64,000 nucleotides of DNA from Flavobacteriales bacterium (GCA_002722245.1 PBLA01000026.1:83955-147954), one strand, 5' to 3'; counted from the stretch's first letter, positions 46,198 to 56,153 are shown. The notes: generated by a model not told the origin, from the letters alone. A program made the numbers and translations.

Positions 46198-46962
46198 ATG
46201 AGAAAAAATCAACTTATGAAAAAAGGAGAAAAATTCAATTTAGAAAACTACCGGGGAGTTTTTAAGTTAATTGGTTTATGTGTAGCGCTTGGAGCTATCA
46301 CACTTGCGTTTGAATGGCGAACGTATGAGCACTCATTGTACAATGAGTGGGTGTTATTAGATGATTATATGGACTCTCTTGAATTACCGCCTTTAATTCC
46401 GCCTGAAAAACCACAGGTTATTCCTATGAATATTCCAGTAAATAATTTTAAAAAGAATGTTTCTACACGTCTTGATTTAACGCATTTTTTGGATGACAAA
46501 TGGGATGAGCAAAAACAGGATGCTAATGAAGGAGACGTGAGTGAAGCGCCGGGTGAAGGTGATTTATTTGGTGACGAACCGGATGAAATACTTGAACCTT
46601 GGACTTACTTAACTCCTATCTATAACCCTGCATCCAAACCCTATTTTTTATCCAAAAGATGTGCACGTGAAAAGGATAATCATGCAAAGTACTTATGCAG
46701 TATGAATAGTATTCGAAATAGGATTAAAAATGAATTGGTTATTCCCTACTCTTTAGGATCGAATGTTCGTTTTGCTGTTCAGTTTCAAATTGATACTACT
46801 GGAAAAATTAACCATATAAAAGTAGAAGGAACCAACAATATTGATTTGATCAACTCCACCAAGAGAATACTCTCATCACTACCTAAAATGGTGCCTCCTA
46901 AACATTTAGGTAAAAAAAGAATAATGACAACAGGTTTTCCCGTGATTATAAGGCTGGAGTAA
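46198..46962 (+). CDS. TonB-family energy transducer
   Basis: About 254 residues from ATG 46198 (an alternative ATG at 46216 begins MKKGEKFNLENYRGVFKLIG). One N-terminal TM helix (FKLIGLCVALGAITLAFEW, the typical Bacteroidota TonB anchor), a short Pro-rich segment (LPPLIPPEKPQVIPMNIPV), an acidic linker and a C-terminal TonB domain (SLGSNVRFAVQFQIDTTGKI, IKVEGTNNIDLINSTKRIL, PKMVPPKHLGKKRIMTTGFP). It transmits proton-motive force from ExbBD to outer-membrane receptors. No exbBD or receptor adjoins it, so it is a stand-alone paralog. The 182-bp gap upstream shows nothing else. Confidence 0.85.
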   Translation: MRKNQLMKKGEKFNLENYRGVFKLIGLCVALGAITLAFEWRTYEHSLYNEWVLLDDYMDSLELPPLIPPEKPQVIPMNIPVNNFKKNVSTRLDLTHFLDDKWDEQKQDANEGDVSEAPGEGDLFGDEPDEILEPWTYLTPIYNPASKPYFLSKRCAREKDNHAKYLCSMNSIRNRIKNELVIPYSLGSNVRFAVQFQIDTTGKINHIKVEGTNNIDLINSTKRILSSLPKMVPPKHLGKKRIMTTGFPVIIRLE

Positions 46963-47041
46963 TTTAGTTTTATTAACAGCTTATTGCTTTGACCTAAGGG
47001 GTATAATGGTTAAACTTGCATTAGCATACTATTCTCATATA

Positions 47042-50000
47042 ATGTTAAAATCAACTATTCTATCCCTCCTTTTCCTAGGTTTTACTATTTGCGCGTATGC
47101 GCAAAAACCAACCAGTTTACTTTGGGAGATTTCGGGTAATGGCTTAAAGGAAAAATCGTACCTCTACGGCACGATGCATGTGAGTAATAAGATTGCTTTT
47201 CATTTAGGTGATTCGTTTTTTATTGCTCTAGATCAGGCTAAAAAAGTTTGTTTGGAATCAGATCCCGGAGAATGGATTGAAGAGATGTATTATTCCAAAG
47301 ATGGAATGTTATCTGGAAGATTTGGATCGCATAACTCTCAAAATGGTAACTTTTATGAAACACTCACCAATATTGAGGCACCTAACAAAAAAGACCTTGA
47401 AAATGCCCTGCGTCAAAAGCATCCGTTAGAGAATGGTTTTTTATATCGGGGTTCTGAACAGAATAAGGAATATGAAGAAAATACATATTTGGATTTATTC
47501 ATTTATCAATATGCGAAAAAGAACAAGATTGAGGTGATTAATCTGGAGGATTATGAAGAAACCAATAAACTTCAGGCTTTGTCATTACTTCCCGATGAAA
47601 CGGAAAACACAGATGAAGAATCACGAAAAAAGACTACGCGAAAAAATTATTATTCCAAATGGAGCAAAGAGATGACCATTCGAGAGGCTATGGAAAATGC
47701 GTATCGAAACGGGAATCTTTACATCATCGATTCCATTACCAAAATGACGGCTTCTTCCAAGAATTATTTACATTATTTCCTTCATGAGCGTAACCGAATT
47801 ATGGTTGAAGGAATAGATACACTTGCTCAAAAACACAGTGTTTTCATTGGCATTGGAGCGGCACACTTACCTGGTAAAAAAGGGGTGATTGAAATGTTAA
47901 AGGATAGAGGTTACTCCTTAAGGCCTGTAGATCGCAATAAATCTCAGCTCGCAAAAGATCGGAAAAACAGTATTGAAAAAGCGTTTCTAAATATACCATA
48001 CAAGCCATTTACAACGAATGACGGGTATATCACGGCAAACCTTCCAAGTCAGCTTTATGAAACACTGGGAGAACATGGTGATTTGCAGTATTTTCTGCCC
48101 GATATGGTTAATGGGGGGAATTTCCTGATTTCTCGTTTTCAAACCTATTCGCCATTACATCAAAGGGAATACAATTCATGGAAACAAAAACTAGATTCGT
48201 TATTGTTTGAAAATGTGGAGGGAAAAATTATTGAACAAAAAGAGATTACTGTTTCGGGATTTGAAGCCATCAAAATAATGAATAAAACCCGAAGGGGTGA
48301 TTACCAAAGAAGACTGATTGTTTTTACACCTCTTGAAATTATCTTTTTTAAAATGGCGGGGACAGGAACATGGGCCAAAGAGTATGGTGAACAATTTATT
48401 AACTCCATTAAAATCAATCATGCAAACCCTGATGTTACACATTACGAATCTCATTTAAAGGATTATTCAATTGATTTTCCTGGCACTGCTATTCATACCG
48501 AACATGCGCTTACTATTTTAAACACTCCTCCTCGTTATGATGTCCAATCGTACACAGAGAATGATAGTGCGTATTATTTACTTCAATCCGATTGGTTAAA
48601 CGATTTTGGATATATTGAGGAAGACACCTTTGAATTATCGTATTTAATTACTGTTTTTGGTGAGCAACTCGATTCGGCTAAAAAGGTAAAAGTCACACGT
48701 GTGAATGATCGTTTCACAGAGGGATATGTCCTATTAAATAATGGAGATTCTATTTATTTACGAACCCTTTTACACAAGAACTTTTACTATGTATTGGCTG
48801 CGAAAAGTGAGTATTCAAAAGCGATTCGTTTTTTTAACACCTTAAAATTCAATTCTCAAATTGAAGAAGATGAATACCAAGTTTATCACGACACGCTTTT
48901 ACGATATACGGTGAACACGCCCGTTGTACCTGAAAAAATGGAAGACTTAATGCGCTATGTTCGAATAAAAACGCGAGATGATAAAAAAGAAGATTGGGAT
49001 TATAATAAGCAGTACCGAAACTTCTTTTACAAGAAAAACTATGAATCCATTAAGGTTAAATATTTAAAGCATAGTGATTATTATCATTATGAAACAATGG
49101 AGAAATTCTGGGAAAAAGAATTAGAAGAATATTTGAATGGCAATTATATCATTAAACAAGAAACGTATGATGAAAATGACTCTACGCCTACTGCGTGGAT
49201 AGTTGTTTCCGATACAGGCAGTCAAAAGGTTATTGAAGTAAAATCAATTGTTAATAAAGGTGTGGTATATACGATACGTGCAAGCTATAATGCGAAACAG
49301 GAAAAATCTCGGTTTATTACTACTTTTTTCAATTCTTTTCATCCTGATATGGACACGCTGATGGGGAAAACAATTACAGCCTCCAATGCACCTTTGTTTT
49401 TTGCGGATCTTGCGAGTAAGGATTCTTCTCGAATAAAACGAGCAATTCATCTTTCCAATCGAATTTCTTTTACCAAAGATTATGCAGATAGCATGATTTG
49501 GTATGCAGATCACTTTGAGTTTCCGGAAAATGATAAAAAAGGTACTGCCAATTATTTGGTGAAACAGTTGGGTTATTTAAAACATCCGGCTGTTCTCCCC
49601 TATTTGAAACGTAAATATGAAGAAAGCACAGATGACTTTGAGGCACAGTTTGCCGTTTTAAAGGCATTATCCAAATATGGCACTAAAAAATCCTATAAAA
49701 TATTGAAAGACCTAATTCTTGAAGAACCTCCAATCACTCCTGATGAAGACGCTGTTGAGAATTTCTTTTACTACCTGGATGATTCCCTTGCCCTCACATC
49801 AAAACTGTATCCTAAACTTTGGGATTTGTTATTGTATACGGATTATCGCTCATCTGTTTACCCGCTTGGCTCCATGTTATTGGACAGTAATCTGGTTAAT
49901 GCTAATTCCTATAAAAAGCAAAAAGCATTGGTGCTTAGGACAGCAAAAAGCTATTCTGCTGAGAAAAAATCAAAAAGATCATATCGCTCTTCAATAAAAT

Positions 50001-50692
50001 TAAAGGACACTGACTACAGCTATAGTTTTGGTAAAAAAAGAGAGTATGCTATTAGTCCAATTGATCAGTTTAATATTACAGCATTTTTAAAGCTTTTAAT
50101 GCCGTATTACACCAAAGATCAAAAAGTAAAGGCCTATATAAACTCTTTACTTGATCATCAGGATAAAGATTATCAATTTGTTGCTACAGTGTTGTTAACT
50201 CAATACAACATACCTCTGCACGATAGTGTTTACGTTTCCTTATCTAAAAACCCCACCTATCGATTTGCTTTTTATAAAGCGCTAAACTTTATTGATAAAG
50301 CGCATTATTTTGATTCTACCTATTTATCACAAAAAGACATGATGGAATCGGTTATATTATCCTCTTCCTCCATTAATGTTGAAGATAGTGTAGCCTTTGT
50401 GGAAAGAAGATACATTAAAAACAAATATGAGGAGGGATATGTGTATTTCTTTAAACATCAATCAAATTACAACCATAAATGGTATCTCCACTATGCTGGT
50501 TTGCAACCAAAAGACAGCACAGTGATTAATCCAAAAACGAATTTTGATTACATCGAACGAAAAGCATCTGTTTTATACAGTGAAGCAGATATTAAAAACG
50601 AAATTGACGATTGGGTAAAGCACTTGAATTTAATTGGTAGAGAACGTGCAGCAAGTAAATCCAGTGAAAATGGGTATTCATTTTATGATTAG
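47042..50692 (+). CDS. exported TraB/GumN-family protein with long extension
   Basis: A 1216-residue protein started at ATG 47042, which begins the signal peptide (MLKSTILSLLFLGFTICAYAQ). Residues about 22-300 are a TraB/GumN (TIKI-like) domain: SLLWEISGNGLKEKSYLYGT then MHVSN, a central Glu/Tyr-rich part and FIGIGAAHLPGKKGVIEMLKDRG. TIKI-type members are metal-dependent proteases; the GxxH motifs (YGTMH, GAAHL) that bind metal are present. The 900-residue extension contains repeated beta domains (YITANLPSQLYETLGEHGDL; YSIDFPGTAIHTE) and a helical HEAT-like region near 840-1100 (RAIHLSNRISFTKDYADSMI). It is periplasmic or outer-membrane associated; the extension's role is unknown. Confidence 0.85.
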   Translation: MLKSTILSLLFLGFTICAYAQKPTSLLWEISGNGLKEKSYLYGTMHVSNKIAFHLGDSFFIALDQAKKVCLESDPGEWIEEMYYSKDGMLSGRFGSHNSQNGNFYETLTNIEAPNKKDLENALRQKHPLENGFLYRGSEQNKEYEENTYLDLFIYQYAKKNKIEVINLEDYEETNKLQALSLLPDETENTDEESRKKTTRKNYYSKWSKEMTIREAMENAYRNGNLYIIDSITKMTASSKNYLHYFLHERNRIMVEGIDTLAQKHSVFIGIGAAHLPGKKGVIEMLKDRGYSLRPVDRNKSQLAKDRKNSIEKAFLNIPYKPFTTNDGYITANLPSQLYETLGEHGDLQYFLPDMVNGGNFLISRFQTYSPLHQREYNSWKQKLDSLLFENVEGKIIEQKEITVSGFEAIKIMNKTRRGDYQRRLIVFTPLEIIFFKMAGTGTWAKEYGEQFINSIKINHANPDVTHYESHLKDYSIDFPGTAIHTEHALTILNTPPRYDVQSYTENDSAYYLLQSDWLNDFGYIEEDTFELSYLITVFGEQLDSAKKVKVTRVNDRFTEGYVLLNNGDSIYLRTLLHKNFYYVLAAKSEYSKAIRFFNTLKFNSQIEEDEYQVYHDTLLRYTVNTPVVPEKMEDLMRYVRIKTRDDKKEDWDYNKQYRNFFYKKNYESIKVKYLKHSDYYHYETMEKFWEKELEEYLNGNYIIKQETYDENDSTPTAWIVVSDTGSQKVIEVKSIVNKGVVYTIRASYNAKQEKSRFITTFFNSFHPDMDTLMGKTITASNAPLFFADLASKDSSRIKRAIHLSNRISFTKDYADSMIWYADHFEFPENDKKGTANYLVKQLGYLKHPAVLPYLKRKYEESTDDFEAQFAVLKALSKYGTKKSYKILKDLILEEPPITPDEDAVENFFYYLDDSLALTSKLYPKLWDLLLYTDYRSSVYPLGSMLLDSNLVNANSYKKQKALVLRTAKSYSAEKKSKRSYRSSIKLKDTDYSYSFGKKREYAISPIDQFNITAFLKLLMPYYTKDQKVKAYINSLLDHQDKDYQFVATVLLTQYNIPLHDSVYVSLSKNPTYRFAFYKALNFIDKAHYFDSTYLSQKDMMESVILSSSSINVEDSVAFVERRYIKNKYEEGYVYFFKHQSNYNHKWYLHYAGLQPKDSTVINPKTNFDYIERKASVLYSEADIKNEIDDWVKHLNLIGRERAASKSSENGYSFYD

Positions 50693-50725
50693 CGCACAAG
50701 ACATACAAACAAGTTCATAGTTTAA

Positions 50726-51463
50726 ATGAAAAGAGAAAAAACAGGTTATAGTATAATCATTGTGCTTGCACTGATATCAATTATTGGCTTGTTTTTTATT
50801 CCTCCAATGGAGCAAGATCCAAGCTACCATAATTTTTGCGACTCAAAAACAGTGTTTAATATCCCTAATTTCTGGAATGTTGTCTCTAATGTTCCTTTTC
50901 TTATACTAGGATTAATAGGTGTAATTAAAGCGTTAAAATTTACGGAATCCCGAACTTTATACATTATTTTTTTTACAGGGATCGCTCTTGTTTCATTGGG
51001 TTCTGGCTACTACCACTTAAATCCAAATAACAACACGCTTGTATGGGACAGACTTCCCATGACAATCGCATTTATGTCGTTGTTCTCTATCGTTGTCAGT
51101 GAATTTATCAGCCCTAAAAAAGGAAATAAACTGCTCTTCCCTGCTCTTATAATTGGTGTGTTTTCGGTGTTGTACTGGCAGTATTTTAACGACCTTCGAA
51201 TTTATGCTCTTGTGCAATTTTATCCCATTCTGGTTATTCCTGTAATTTTAATCTGTTTTTCATCTCGATATACCAAAACCTATGGTTATTGGGGATTATC
51301 AATAGCGTATTTCATAGCTAAAGTATTTGAGCATTTTGATAAAGAAGTTGACGTTTTACTCGGAGGAATAAGTGGCCATCCTTTAAAACACCTCTTTGCA
51401 TCATTGGGAATCCTTTGCTTACTCTACTCCTACCTAAAACGAAAAATGGTTAAAACTTCTTGA
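50726..51463 (+). CDS. ceramidase-like (CREST superfamily) membrane protein
   Basis: A 245-residue protein with about seven TM helices. Motifs of the alkaline ceramidase/CREST family: FCDSKTVFNIPNFWNVVSNV near the start (as in WCExN..N), GSGYYHLNPNNNTLVWDRLP M (the His and Asp that bind zinc) and the C-terminal SGHPLKHLFASLG with two histidines. These proteins are membrane hydrolases of amide bonds; sphingolipids occur in Bacteroidota, so ceramide is a possible substrate. The last codons and the stop fall inside the 444-bp duplicated element that begins at 51448. Confidence 0.85.
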   Translation: MKREKTGYSIIIVLALISIIGLFFIPPMEQDPSYHNFCDSKTVFNIPNFWNVVSNVPFLILGLIGVIKALKFTESRTLYIIFFTGIALVSLGSGYYHLNPNNNTLVWDRLPMTIAFMSLFSIVVSEFISPKKGNKLLFPALIIGVFSVLYWQYFNDLRIYALVQFYPILVIPVILICFSSRYTKTYGYWGLSIAYFIAKVFEHFDKEVDVLLGGISGHPLKHLFASLGILCLLYSYLKRKMVKTS

Positions 51464-51891
51464 GATTAAACTTTTAAATCTAACTTTCTCAGCAGAGCAG
51501 TATTTCGCTGGTATTTCTTCTCTTAAAGAAGGTAAGTTGCAAACTTACTCTATCTATCCTCGTAGTTATAAACTACGAGGGACGGGGATATATTTTTTCT
51601 TTCGTTACCTCTTTGAGTAACATGCATAGGAACACCAACTTCTATTTCTCTAGCTTGTCTTGGCATGAAACAAATCTAAAATTCATACTCAAAAGAAATC
51701 CTGTTAGCTATAAATTTCCTGAATTAATAAAAGTCTTATTTGAATTTTGACAATAATGAGTAAAACTGGAATAATAAAACTATGCATGTAGCTATGCAGA
51801 AAACACCATTTTCAACATAGGTAAAACACCTTCTAAACTCAATAAAAACAAGGGTTTAAACTCCTTTTTTAGTTGGTGACTGTCACCAAGT
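51448..51891 (+). repeat. 444-bp duplicated non-coding element, copy 1
   Basis: Aligns end to end with 62030-62473 at high identity (by eye near 88-90 percent), from GGTTAAAACTTCTTGAGATT to the GTCACCA palindrome. No ORF is conserved between copies. It contains two conserved hairpins and ends in a short palindrome. The 636-bp gap 51464-52099 consists of this element plus two more palindromes. Confidence 0.9.
51532..51580 (+). repeat. paired REP-like hairpins in element copy 1
   Basis: GTAAGTT/AACTTAC with loop GCA (51532-51548) and CCTCGTAGTT/AACTACGAGG with loop ATA (51558... paired arms to 51580), followed by GACGGGGATATATTTTTTC. In copy 2 the second stem reads CCTCTTAGTT/AACTAAGAGG: a G-C pair has become T-A with pairing preserved. 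Confidence 0.8.
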
Positions 51892-52106
51892 CTTAAAGAA
51901 AGATGCCTATTCTATTAAATTCACCTCCAATTCCCATAAAGAAGAGTTGCCTTATTTAAAAACATTTACCACCTCCTCTTTTGCACACCTTTTAAAGCTT
52001 TAAAGCACCAGTAAAAACAAGTATTTCAGAGGTTTTTCAAGTTGGGGACTATCCCTAAGTATAGGGAAAGGTTTTAACTCCCTTCTCAGTTAGTAACTGT
52101 TACCAA
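51871..52106. repeat. three short covarying palindromes
   Basis: TTGGTGACTGTCACCAA (51873-51889), TTGGGGACTATCCCTAA (52042-52058) and TTAGTAACTGTTACCAA (52090-52106). All have the frame TT.G..AC.GT..CC.AA, with both arms changed together in most positions. Related copies occur at 59182, 59202 and 62455. No T-tract follows, so they are not classical terminators. Confidence 0.7.
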
Positions 52107-52726
52107 GTTTTAAAAGAAAACATATAAACTCTCCAATCAGTTTTTTTTCGTGTACCGTAATTTTTAAAATCCAAGCAATAATCATCACCTAAATAGTAAG
52201 ATATGATATGTTTTTTTTTCAAAGTAGCAATCTCATTAATATCCATCTTTAATCCAGTTTTGTAATACTTTAAATTATATTTTTTGTTTATTCTATTGAA
52301 TTTAGATTTTCCTAAAACTAATGTATCACAAACCCCTTTAGAATCTTTAAAAATGAAGTTTAAATCTATTCCTCTTTTTTGTTTGAAAAGAATTTTTTTT
52401 AAACAAAATACAGAGTCGTTATTGTTAAACATACCTAAACTTGCTCCAAGTGAATTGATAAAAACTTTTTTATAAATAAGCACTTTTCCCTTTGTAAACT
52501 CATCTCCAAAAGCATCGTATGGACGGTATTTTTCTTTTTCAAAGGAAAAATTAAGTTTTAAATCAGTGTAATTAAAAATTTTAATCAAGTCTTTACGACA
52601 CGATACTGAATCATAAATACTTGTTTTATTAATTCTATTAGTAGAAATATTCAAATAAAGATTATTTTGAGCACTATTTAAAAGAGTAGCAAATAAAAAC
52701 AGTAAGGAAGCTCCCTTTTTTATCAT
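52100..52726 (-). CDS. exported candidate immunity protein for the HEVTH toxin
   Basis: A 208-residue protein with a signal peptide (MIKKGASLLFLFATLLNSAQ), no family recognised. Its ATG overlaps the TGA of the upstream Rhs toxin (ATGA), the usual toxin-immunity coupling. The mature protein is lysine-rich and beta-rich with three cysteines (CRKDL, VFCLKK, GVCDTL, DYCLDF). Export fits a toxin that acts in the periplasm. The role is inferred from position. Confidence 0.65.
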   Translation of the reverse strand: MIKKGASLLFLFATLLNSAQNNLYLNISTNRINKTSIYDSVSCRKDLIKIFNYTDLKLNFSFEKEKYRPYDAFGDEFTKGKVLIYKKVFINSLGASLGMFNNNDSVFCLKKILFKQKRGIDLNFIFKDSKGVCDTLVLGKSKFNRINKKYNLKYYKTGLKMDINEIATLKKKHIISYYLGDDYCLDFKNYGTRKKTDWRVYMFSFKTW

Positions 52727-54114
52727 TTCTTTTTCTTGAGGACGTTTTTACTCTTTTTATCTACAGGACCTGGACTAATTTTATTCGCCTTGTGTGCGCA
52801 CCTGTCATCGCCAATTATTTCATTCATTTCTAAAATAGTTCTCTTCTCTTCATTATTAGTCCAAGTACCTGTATTTAGATTTTTAAAAGCTGTTTTTTTA
52901 TTTAATCTATCCCGTTTAAAAGCTTTAAAATCAAAATTTTTATGCCAAGCATGCGTAACCTCATGAAATAGTAATCTTGTTGCTGTATGTTTTTTTCCAC
53001 CTTTTATATAATTGTTATAAACAGATTTTCTATCCTTATTAATAATTGCAGTTCCACTTTCATCTAATTTTGCCTCTTCAATAACTAAATTATTATCCAC
53101 ATATATTATTCCAAGTTTAGCCTTTTCCGATCCTTTTGAAAGCTTCCTGTCTTTTCTAGGACCTTTTGGATAATATCCCATTTCTTGACCGGGTCTAACT
53201 TCCATAAGTTTCAATATTTTGTCGGATTTCACTAAATCCATAGCCCTACTTTTAGCCATTTTATTTTTGGATTGATCATTCGCTATTACAGTATTTAAGT
53301 TCTTAAATGTTTGTTTTACAAAGTCAGATGCTTCTTTAGGCGGATTTGCTCCGGGTGTATAATCATAAGTATTAATTCCATCATCAATTACAATCCTTCT
53401 TCCATCATGGTCCACTAAAATCAAAGGAGAATTATCAACATACGCATAATTTGAAAGCATTGGATATTCTTTTGAAAGAGGATCCAAAGACATCCAGCGG
53501 CCTAAGTTCGCTAAGTAAATTCTTGCGTCAAAATCATGAGCGGTTCCAAATTTCTCATCAAACTCCTTTCCATTCAATAAAAATCTATACTTATCCACTT
53601 CCTTCCTTCGAGCTATAACCCCAAAAGGATAAACGTCTGTTGCGCTTTTTACCTTTGCAACATTCAAAAATTTCTTATTTGAAATAACAACTCTAATATT
53701 TCCTATTCTATCTTTTAACTCATAACTCTTTTCTCCAACACAGTTGGTTAATTCGGAACTTATAACTTCTTTGAGTTGAATGTTATCTACCTCAAACTGC
53801 AAAGATGCTGTCCCTGAATTGATTCGGTTAAACTCTATGGTTATTGCATTGGAGGTTGGGGTAAATGTTAATGCGTGATTTCCGTTGGTGGAAATTTGTT
53901 GCGAAACTATGGTTGACCCTAGTTCCTTAATGTTTACTTCCACTACACTACTTGAAAGAACATGTGTATTGAAATTCAGTTCATATACCTTACCGTTGTC
54001 AACGGTCATAACTTTACTCACCCCAGTGTTGGGGGCCGTTGTGGTAACGGTTATTCCGAACGCTGACAATATCAGCACTTGGAATAAGAGTACTATATAA
54101 AGTTTCTTTTTCAT
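52723..54114 (-). CDS. short Rhs toxin with HExxH zinc metallopeptidase tip
   Basis: A 463-residue protein. Shared leader: signal (MKKKLYIVLLFQVLILSAFG) and a CBM-like jelly roll (VTTTAPNTGVSKVMTVDNGK, VYELNFN, ITIEFNRINSGTASLQFEVD then NIQLKEV). Next a single YD-like strand (NCVGEKSYELKDRIGNIRVV) and the Rhs core (DVYPFGVIARR, YRFLLNGKEFDEKFGTAHDF then DARIYLANLGRWMSLDPLSK). The unique C-terminal 220 residues carry LLFHEVTHAW with HEVTH at 384-388, a zincin signature, so the tip is probably a metallopeptidase. It starts 3 bases after the preceding immunity gene, as part of a four-gene operon. At under 500 residues it lacks the Rhs cocoon of classical members. Confidence 0.88.
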   Translation of the reverse strand: MKKKLYIVLLFQVLILSAFGITVTTTAPNTGVSKVMTVDNGKVYELNFNTHVLSSSVVEVNIKELGSTIVSQQISTNGNHALTFTPTSNAITIEFNRINSGTASLQFEVDNIQLKEVISSELTNCVGEKSYELKDRIGNIRVVISNKKFLNVAKVKSATDVYPFGVIARRKEVDKYRFLLNGKEFDEKFGTAHDFDARIYLANLGRWMSLDPLSKEYPMLSNYAYVDNSPLILVDHDGRRIVIDDGINTYDYTPGANPPKEASDFVKQTFKNLNTVIANDQSKNKMAKSRAMDLVKSDKILKLMEVRPGQEMGYYPKGPRKDRKLSKGSEKAKLGIIYVDNNLVIEEAKLDESGTAIINKDRKSVYNNYIKGGKKHTATRLLFHEVTHAWHKNFDFKAFKRDRLNKKTAFKNLNTGTWTNNEEKRTILEMNEIIGDDRCAHKANKISPGPVDKKSKNVLKKKK

Positions 54115-54117
54115 GTT

Positions 54118-54321
54118 TTAATTAGTCATTTTCACCAAATAACATATCACATACCCTATAGAGAATACACCAATAACGTTAGGTAAGTCACTCTCAAAAA
54201 AGGAAGTCCAAAAACCCATATCTTTGTTCTTGTTTAGAAAATCAAACACCCCTGTAAAAGACTGAAATAGTAAAGCATAAATCAATAACAGAATTAATAA
54301 TATCTTAATTACCATTTTCAT
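54118..54321 (-). CDS. two-TM candidate immunity protein for the lipase toxin
   Basis: About 67 residues from ATG 54321 (MKMVIKILLILLLIYALLFQ); an upstream TTG at 54351 would overlap the toxin gene. Two hydrophobic segments (residues 3-20 and about 48-63, LPNVIGVFSIGYVICYLV) make it an integral membrane protein. It lies 7 bases after the Rhs-lipase stop and 3 bases before the next Rhs toxin. Membrane location suits immunity to a lipase. Inferred from context. Confidence 0.6.
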   Translation of the reverse strand: MKMVIKILLILLLIYALLFQSFTGVFDFLNKNKDMGFWTSFFESDLPNVIGVFSIGYVICYLVKMTN

Positions 54322-54328
54322 AATCAAC

Positions 54329-55648
54329 TTATTTTTTCTTTTCAGATTCAATAATTTTTTGGTCTAGACTGTCCCAAAATTCACGACCTCCATCTATTGG
54401 GCTGCGGTGTTTATATGATATTGTTTCTTCTCCCGATTCTTCTCTAATTGTAGCATTCGCATTTTCTAGTTCCCCATACCCAAGATTTGTATCAAACCAA
54501 AATAAAACTGGATCATCTGTGTTCTGGTAATCAATATTATAAGTGCCATCATTATCCCCTACTTCAATATCATCAACTTGAAAAGTATTAATCATTACAT
54601 TAGTTTGAACTTCCCATCCTTTTTCCTCTAAATATTTCTCGACCCCTTTTGAAAATGCTCCTCCCATACTATGCGATACCAGGTTAAATACTTCATCCTC
54701 AGACATACCTTCGATCAAAGCATCATAATTATTCTTAGCGTATTCATAGCCTTGATCTGTTCTACCACTAGCGGATGAAAAATAACTATAGTCTGTATTG
54801 ACAAAATAAGTTTTATTATCAAACAAATAATCCTTTGCTCCTTCAACAAAACTATCATTCCAGTATTCCTCACCTCCATCAGGAGATCCTCCTCCTAATT
54901 TACCATTTATAAAAATTATCCTTTTACCATCAGGGTCAATGAAAATTAATGGATTATTACCGAAACCAGCATAAGGAGAAATTGATGGATATTCGTTAAA
55001 TGCTGGGTCGGTTCTCCATCTTCTTCCTAATCGTGGATTATACCCAAAATCATTAAAACTCAAGTGGTTTCCAGACCCTTTTACCTCATCATCCTTTTCG
55101 TGTCCACCGAACCCAAACCTATACTCCCCATTAGAAACACTCCTAGCTTCCATCCCAAAGGGATAGTAATCGTTTGCTGAAATCACCTTCGATGAACCAC
55201 TCACCTTTTTATCGGAAACAGTGGTTCTTACATTACCTAAGTGATCGGAGAGTTCGTAGTTTTTTATACCTACTTCATGGGTTAATTTGGAACTTACTAC
55301 TTCTTTAAGTTGAATATTATCAATCTCAAACTGCAAAGATGCTGTTCCTGAATTGATTCGGTTAAACTCTATGGTTATTGCATTGGAGGTTGGAGTAAAT
55401 GTTAATGCTTTATTTCCGTTGGTGGTTATTTGTTGAGAAGCTATGGTTAAACCTAGTTCCTTAATGTTTACCTCCACTACACTACTTAAAAGAACATCGG
55501 CATTGAAGTTCAGTTCATACACTTTACCGTTGTCAACGGTCATAACTTTACTTACCCCAGTGTTGGGAGCCGTTGTGGTAACGGTTATTCCAAACGCTGA
55601 AATTATCAACATTTGGAATAAGGTTAATATGTATAGTTTCTTTTTCAA
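54329..55648 (-). CDS. short Rhs toxin with lipase-like (SHSMGG) tip
   Basis: A 439-residue protein. It has the same leader as its paralogs: signal MKKKLYILTLFQMLIISAFG, jelly roll to about residue 125, then HEVGIKNYELSDHLGNVRTT, YYPFGMEARSVSNGEYRFGF and the Rhs core GNHLSFNDFGYNPRLGRRWR then TDPAFNEYPSISPYAGFGNN. The unique tip (about 245-439) contains FNLVSHSMGGAFSKGVEKYL, a GxSxG-type nucleophile elbow with Ser327 and Ser in place of the first Gly, as in alpha/beta-hydrolase lipases; DDPVLFWFDTNLG and a late His (ISYKHRSP) could complete the triad. It would attack membrane lipids. First gene of the operon running to 52100. Its promoter resembles the one before 59059 but lacks one base in the -7 box. 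Confidence 0.88.
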   Translation of the reverse strand: MKKKLYILTLFQMLIISAFGITVTTTAPNTGVSKVMTVDNGKVYELNFNADVLLSSVVEVNIKELGLTIASQQITTNGNKALTFTPTSNAITIEFNRINSGTASLQFEIDNIQLKEVVSSKLTHEVGIKNYELSDHLGNVRTTVSDKKVSGSSKVISANDYYPFGMEARSVSNGEYRFGFGGHEKDDEVKGSGNHLSFNDFGYNPRLGRRWRTDPAFNEYPSISPYAGFGNNPLIFIDPDGKRIIFINGKLGGGSPDGGEEYWNDSFVEGAKDYLFDNKTYFVNTDYSYFSSASGRTDQGYEYAKNNYDALIEGMSEDEVFNLVSHSMGGAFSKGVEKYLEEKGWEVQTNVMINTFQVDDIEVGDNDGTYNIDYQNTDDPVLFWFDTNLGYGELENANATIREESGEETISYKHRSPIDGGREFWDSLDQKIIESEKKK

Positions 55649-55727
55649 TTTTTACTTGGTCATTTTTACCAATTTATTTTTAATTTAACTGTGCCAAACC
55701 ACCCTATTTCGCAAACCTTTTAAAGCT

Positions 55728-56153
55728 TTATTCAACCATTAACAATGAATTTTTTATCTTCCATTTTAATTCATTATTAATAAAGGAAATATTTAACATC
55801 CTTTTTCCATCCGAAGAAACTAATTGTAACCTAGCCTTGGTTTCTAATAAAGTGAAATCTCCAACCACAATAATTTTTGGGCTTTCTTCTTCCGATGTTG
55901 TTTTTTTAATTTTTTTGCCTTTGTATTTAAGTTTTTTGGTAAAGTGATCTATAAATAATTCATTGATAAAAAAAACTGGATGTGATTTCTGAATCCAAAA
56001 CTCCTTAAAATCATCGCAATCTATTGCTAATTGAAGTAATTCAATTCTCTCATTAATTCTATTACTTTTTCGCAAATATTGCTTTTTATCGATACAACTG
56101 CAAAGAAGAAACAGAAAAACGCCAATCAATATTTTAATACAATTATTCTTCAA
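55728..56153 (-). CDS. lipoprotein, candidate immunity to the amidase-like Rhs tip
   Basis: About 141 residues from TTG 56153, overlapping the end of the Rhs gene by 11 bases. This start gives a lipoprotein signal (KNNCIKILIGVFLFLLCSC, lipobox LLCSC). The open frame extends to 56258, but the added residues (HQQQVQLIQQLLIHLLQP) are an out-of-frame reading of the Thr/Ser-rich tail of the toxin and are artefactual. The body is charged (KLKYKGKKIKKTTSEEES). A periplasm-facing lipoprotein suits protection from a cell-wall-acting tip. Inferred from position. Confidence 0.65.
   Translation of the reverse strand: MKNNCIKILIGVFLFLLCSCIDKKQYLRKSNRINERIELLQLAIDCDDFKEFWIQKSHPVFFINELFIDHFTKKLKYKGKKIKKTTSEEESPKIIVVGDFTLLETKARLQLVSSDGKRMLNISFINNELKWKIKNSLLMVE

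Noticed and set aside
51871..52106. Palindromes as rho-independent terminators
   Set aside because: No T-tract follows on either strand for most copies, and arms vary together rather than being GC-maximised.
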